Shown here: piece by piece, positions 61,901 to 64,000 of the stretch | Layout: each line of letters opens with the position of its first letter | Position numbering within the stretch: the stretch's first letter is position 1 | Assembly (NCBI RefSeq): GCF_900113015.1 | Contig: NZ_FONV01000004.1 | Location: forward strand, 620,001-684,000 | DNA: 64,000 nt | Direction of reading: 5' to 3' | Origin: Actinoplanes philippinensis | GTDB lineage: Bacteria > Actinomycetota > Actinomycetes > Mycobacteriales > Micromonosporaceae | The notes under the pieces: generated by a model | What the model saw: the letters and a program-made list of their open reading frames with translations, nothing else | The model's database searches: none | What the model was told of the DNA's origin: nothing | Program-made: the position numbers and the translations under genes

Positions 61901-63070
61901 CTACCTGTACTCGTCGATCCGCGGGAAGAGCCCGAGCGGGACGAGCGCCATCGCGATCAGCGCGGCGATCACCAGCAGCACCTGCCGGCCGGCGGTGCCG
62001 GCGGCCGCCGCGGCGTGCCCGTCCACGTCCCTGATGTGCGCGGTCAGCGTCGCCTCGCCCGGTGGCTCGGCGGCGGCGCCGGGCGTCACCGGCCCGGCAC
62101 ACCCGTCGGGGCAGGCCTTCGCGACCAGCTCGCCGAGCGCCTGCTGCCCGCGGCGGTCGACGGCGTCGATGCGGGCCTGCCACACCCCCACCAGCGCGTC
62201 GCCGGCGGTCCGCGTCGCGGCCATCTCGCCGCGGGCCGCGAAGTCGGAGGACATGCCGGCGGTCAGGGCCAGCACCGCGACGGTTGCGGCGAGCAACGGC
62301 ACATTGACGGTACGGCGGAAGCGCCGGCTCAGGAACACCTGGGTGGCGACGAGCAGCGTGAGCAGCACGACCACCGGGACGATCCAGGACGCCACCCAGC
62401 CCGGCGCCATCCGGCCGCCGGTGAGCTGCCCCTCCAGCGCGCGCCGCTCGGCGGCCAGCAGCTCGTCGAGCTGGGCGAGGATGCCGCCCTCGGGCATGTG
62501 CAGCAGCCGCGACGCGGACCACAGGTCGGCGGCGGCCAGCACCGAGGCGGGATCCTGCCGGTAGTGCGCGTCGGCCTGCTCGATGAGCGCGGAGTAGGCG
62601 GCCAGCTGCCCCTGCACCAGCTGGATGCCCTGGCCGACGCCCGCGCCGGCGAGGCTGTCCACGGCCAGCTGGGTGAGGCTCTGGCCGGCGAGGGCGATCT
62701 GGTTCTGATAGCGCTCGCCGGGGCCGGTCAGCCCCGCCGCCCCGGATCGGAAACTGCCGGCGGCGGCCTCGTCGGCCTCCACGAGCGCGGCGTGCGCCGC
62801 CAGGATGTGCATGATCGACGGCACCGCGTGGGTCCGGACCCGCTCGGCGGCGGCCCGCGTGCCCTGAGCAGCCCAGACCGCCGTGCCGAGCACCGCGGCC
62901 AGCGCCAGCTCCAGCGCCACGAGCGACCGCCACAGCGTGGCCCGGGTCGTGCCCGCACGAATCCCGAACCCGGCCAAGGTCACACCCTCCCCCGCGGTGA
63001 CGCTCCCGCGAGGCACAGTAACCACCCGTGTCCACACAGCTACGAGCACAGTGGCCGGTGGTGCCGTCAT
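61901..63070 (-). CDS. Membrane protein with helical extracytoplasmic domain, possible sensor
   Basis: 389 residues. TM1 is about 40-60 (LVALELALAAVLGTAVWAA), then a helical outer domain (about 62-225), two helices (about 230-280, WIVPVVVLLTLLVATQVFL and PLLAATVAVLALTAGM), a second short outer segment with the only Cys pair (KACPDGCAG) and a last helix. ATG 63070 overlaps the upstream stop as ATGA. I do not recognise the family. The four-helix-bundle outer domain resembles chemoreceptor or kinase sensor domains, but no signalling domain is attached. It may couple the solute-binding protein to the cyclase. Confidence 0.7.
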   Translation of the reverse strand: MTAPPATVLVAVWTRVVTVPRGSVTAGEGVTLAGFGIRAGTTRATLWRSLVALELALAAVLGTAVWAAQGTRAAAERVRTHAVPSIMHILAAHAALVEADEAAAGSFRSGAAGLTGPGERYQNQIALAGQSLTQLAVDSLAGAGVGQGIQLVQGQLAAYSALIEQADAHYRQDPASVLAAADLWSASRLLHMPEGGILAQLDELLAAERRALEGQLTGGRMAPGWVASWIVPVVVLLTLLVATQVFLSRRFRRTVNVPLLAATVAVLALTAGMSSDFAARGEMAATRTAGDALVGVWQARIDAVDRRGQQALGELVAKACPDGCAGPVTPGAAAEPPGEATLTAHIRDVDGHAAAAAGTAGRQVLLVIAALIAMALVPLGLFPRIDEYR

Positions 63071-63651
63071 GCCGCCCGGAGCACCGCCGTCACCAGGGCC
63101 GCGACGGCCAGGGCCGCGGTGGCGCCGATCGTCCACCGCAGCATCGAGTGCCGGACGTAGAAGTCCCGGGCCCGCTGCCGGGCGGACACGTGGATCGCGA
63201 TGATCAGCAGCAGGCCCGCGGCCGGGGCGCCCCAGCGTGCCCCGGTGATGAAGCCGCTCCCGCCCGGCCCGCCGACCGTCTCGGCGAGACCGCTGCCCCG
63301 CAGCGGCAGCAGATACCAGGCGGGGAACGCCAGCACGGCGACGACCGCGCCGACGGCGTAGAGCCGGCCCCGGGAGACCCGGCCACGGATCAGGGTCAGC
63401 GCCAGGATGCCTGCCGCGGTGGTGATGAAGAGCAGCCACCCGGCCGCCGCCATGCCGCGCGGGTTCCCGGCGGTGGCGGAGCGGGCCAGGGTGACGTAGG
63501 CGTCGGAGAGCACCGCCAGCAGGACCGGGAAGACGAGGAAGTAGACCGCGATGCCCACGAGAGGCAGGAGGACCAACGCGCCGGCACACCCGAGACAGCC
63601 GAGGGACTCGGCCAGCTTGCCGCCCTTGCGCTGGGGCTGATCGGTGGGCAT
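63067..63651 (-). CDS. Multi-pass membrane protein of unknown function
   Basis: 194 residues. About five hydrophobic helices (CAGALVLLPLVGIAVYFLVFPVLLAVL, AAAGWLLFITTAAGILAL, LYAVGAVVAVLAFPAWYLL, GAPAAGLLLIIAIHV, TIGATAALAVAALVTAVL) and a Cys pair CLGCAG near the N-terminus. It is coupled to the next gene by a 4-bp overlap. Family not recognised. Confidence 0.7.
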   Translation of the reverse strand: MPTDQPQRKGGKLAESLGCLGCAGALVLLPLVGIAVYFLVFPVLLAVLSDAYVTLARSATAGNPRGMAAAGWLLFITTAAGILALTLIRGRVSRGRLYAVGAVVAVLAFPAWYLLPLRGSGLAETVGGPGGSGFITGARWGAPAAGLLLIIAIHVSARQRARDFYVRHSMLRWTIGATAALAVAALVTAVLRAA

Positions 63652-63706
63652 CGCTCGATCGTAGGGCCGGTGTGCCCGCCCACCGGATCGCGGATCGCGG
63701 CGCTGA

Positions 63707-64000
63707 TCAGGAGCGCGGCGGCATCAGCTTCCGGAAGGCCGGGACGGCGACGGCGGCGACCCCGAAGTGCATGAGGATCAGCGCGACCACGCCGCCGGTC
63801 GTGGTGCCGGGCTGCGACTTCGAGGCCAGCAGCAGGAAGTCGGGGATGAGCGAGATCAGCAGCACGACCGGCACGAGCACCCGCAGGACGCGGCCGGCGT
63901 TGCGGCTGCGGTTGACGATCAGCCGCCACGCGACGGCGGCGATGAGCGCGCCCAGCACCGTCAGCGTCCCGTAGACGGGCAGGGTGAGCTGCTGGAACTC
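63707..64000 (-). CDS. DUF6069-like membrane protein (5' end outside window)
   Basis: 98 C-terminal codons are visible; the frame continues past the right edge. Helices LPVYGTLTVLGALIAAVAWRL, VLVPVVLLISLIPDFLLLA and GGVVALILMHFGVAAVAV resemble the DUF6069 family. Its stop lies 55 bp before the next gene in the same direction. Function unknown. Confidence 0.6.
   Translation of the reverse strand, partial: EFQQLTLPVYGTLTVLGALIAAVAWRLIVNRSRNAGRVLRVLVPVVLLISLIPDFLLLASKSQPGTTTGGVVALILMHFGVAAVAVPAFRKLMPPRS

Noticed and set aside
58983..62564. Plus-strand open frame of about 1190 codons
   Set aside because: Antisense to the diguanylate cyclase and solute-binding protein genes, with no recognisable domains and shadow-like composition.
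60609..63035. An 808-codon frame as one solute-binding protein
   Set aside because: A lipoprotein signal peptide begins at 61892; upstream codons are the wrong-frame reading of the neighbouring membrane protein gene.

Overview
This is a GC-rich actinobacterial chromosome segment. The evidence is dense third-position GC, GTG/TTG starts, TetR/MarR/PadR/IclR regulators, a mycothiol-dependent isomerase family member, CebR-type operators, CBM2-bearing secreted glycosidases, and a multi-HAMP histidine kinase followed by a CheY-like partner. An Actinoplanes-like member of the Micromonosporaceae is the best inference, but nothing here fixes the species. No rRNA, tRNA, CRISPR array, insertion sequence or prophage was recognised.  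Left part (1-17.1 kb): the N-terminal part of a sensor kinase with eight HAMP repeats runs off the left edge beside its CheY-like regulator. Next come an overlapping operon of a secreted GH114 polygalactosaminidase, a sigma factor and a membrane protein that looks like its anti-sigma factor, and then a PilZ (c-di-GMP-binding) protein. A MacB-like ABC exporter is split around a divergent VanRS-type two-component system: ATPase on one side, adaptor, permease and lipoprotein on the other. An MFS pump with a TetR regulator and a methyltransferase/membrane protein/nitroreductase operon follow.  Centre-left (17.1-29.6 kb): secreted polysaccharide hydrolases (GH31 with inserted carbohydrate-binding modules, a GH5-like enzyme, a GH6 cellulase with CBM2) flank a coupled pair of dynamin-like GTPases. 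A flavin/PNPOx/ferredoxin-reductase fusion lies divergent from a TetR regulator.  Centre (29.6-39.5 kb): the most distinctive locus is a colinear eight-gene minus-strand class III lanthipeptide cluster. In transcription order it holds a radical SAM enzyme, a LanKC synthetase, a 31-residue precursor absent from ordinary gene calls, two ABC exporter halves (one with a degenerate nucleotide-binding domain), a protein of unknown function with a Cys-containing tail, a histidine kinase and a LuxR-type response regulator.  Right part (39.6-64 kb): a DUF309 protein, a polysaccharide deacetylase with a long threonine-repeat cytosolic tail, an isolated mraY, a PadR-controlled ABC exporter, a TPR protein, two aldehyde dehydrogenases around an IclR regulator, a MarR/metallo-hydrolase pair, a roughly 1.2 kb gene-poor stretch, a CebR-boxed arabinoxylan operon (GH62, GH30), and an operon joining a solute-binding lipoprotein, membrane proteins and a diguanylate cyclase.  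Regulatory DNA is unusually readable. Two CebR boxes 33 kb apart tie the cellulase to the arabinoxylanases, and several regulators have clear palindromes over promoters whose predicted start points coincide with the start codon (probable leaderless mRNAs).
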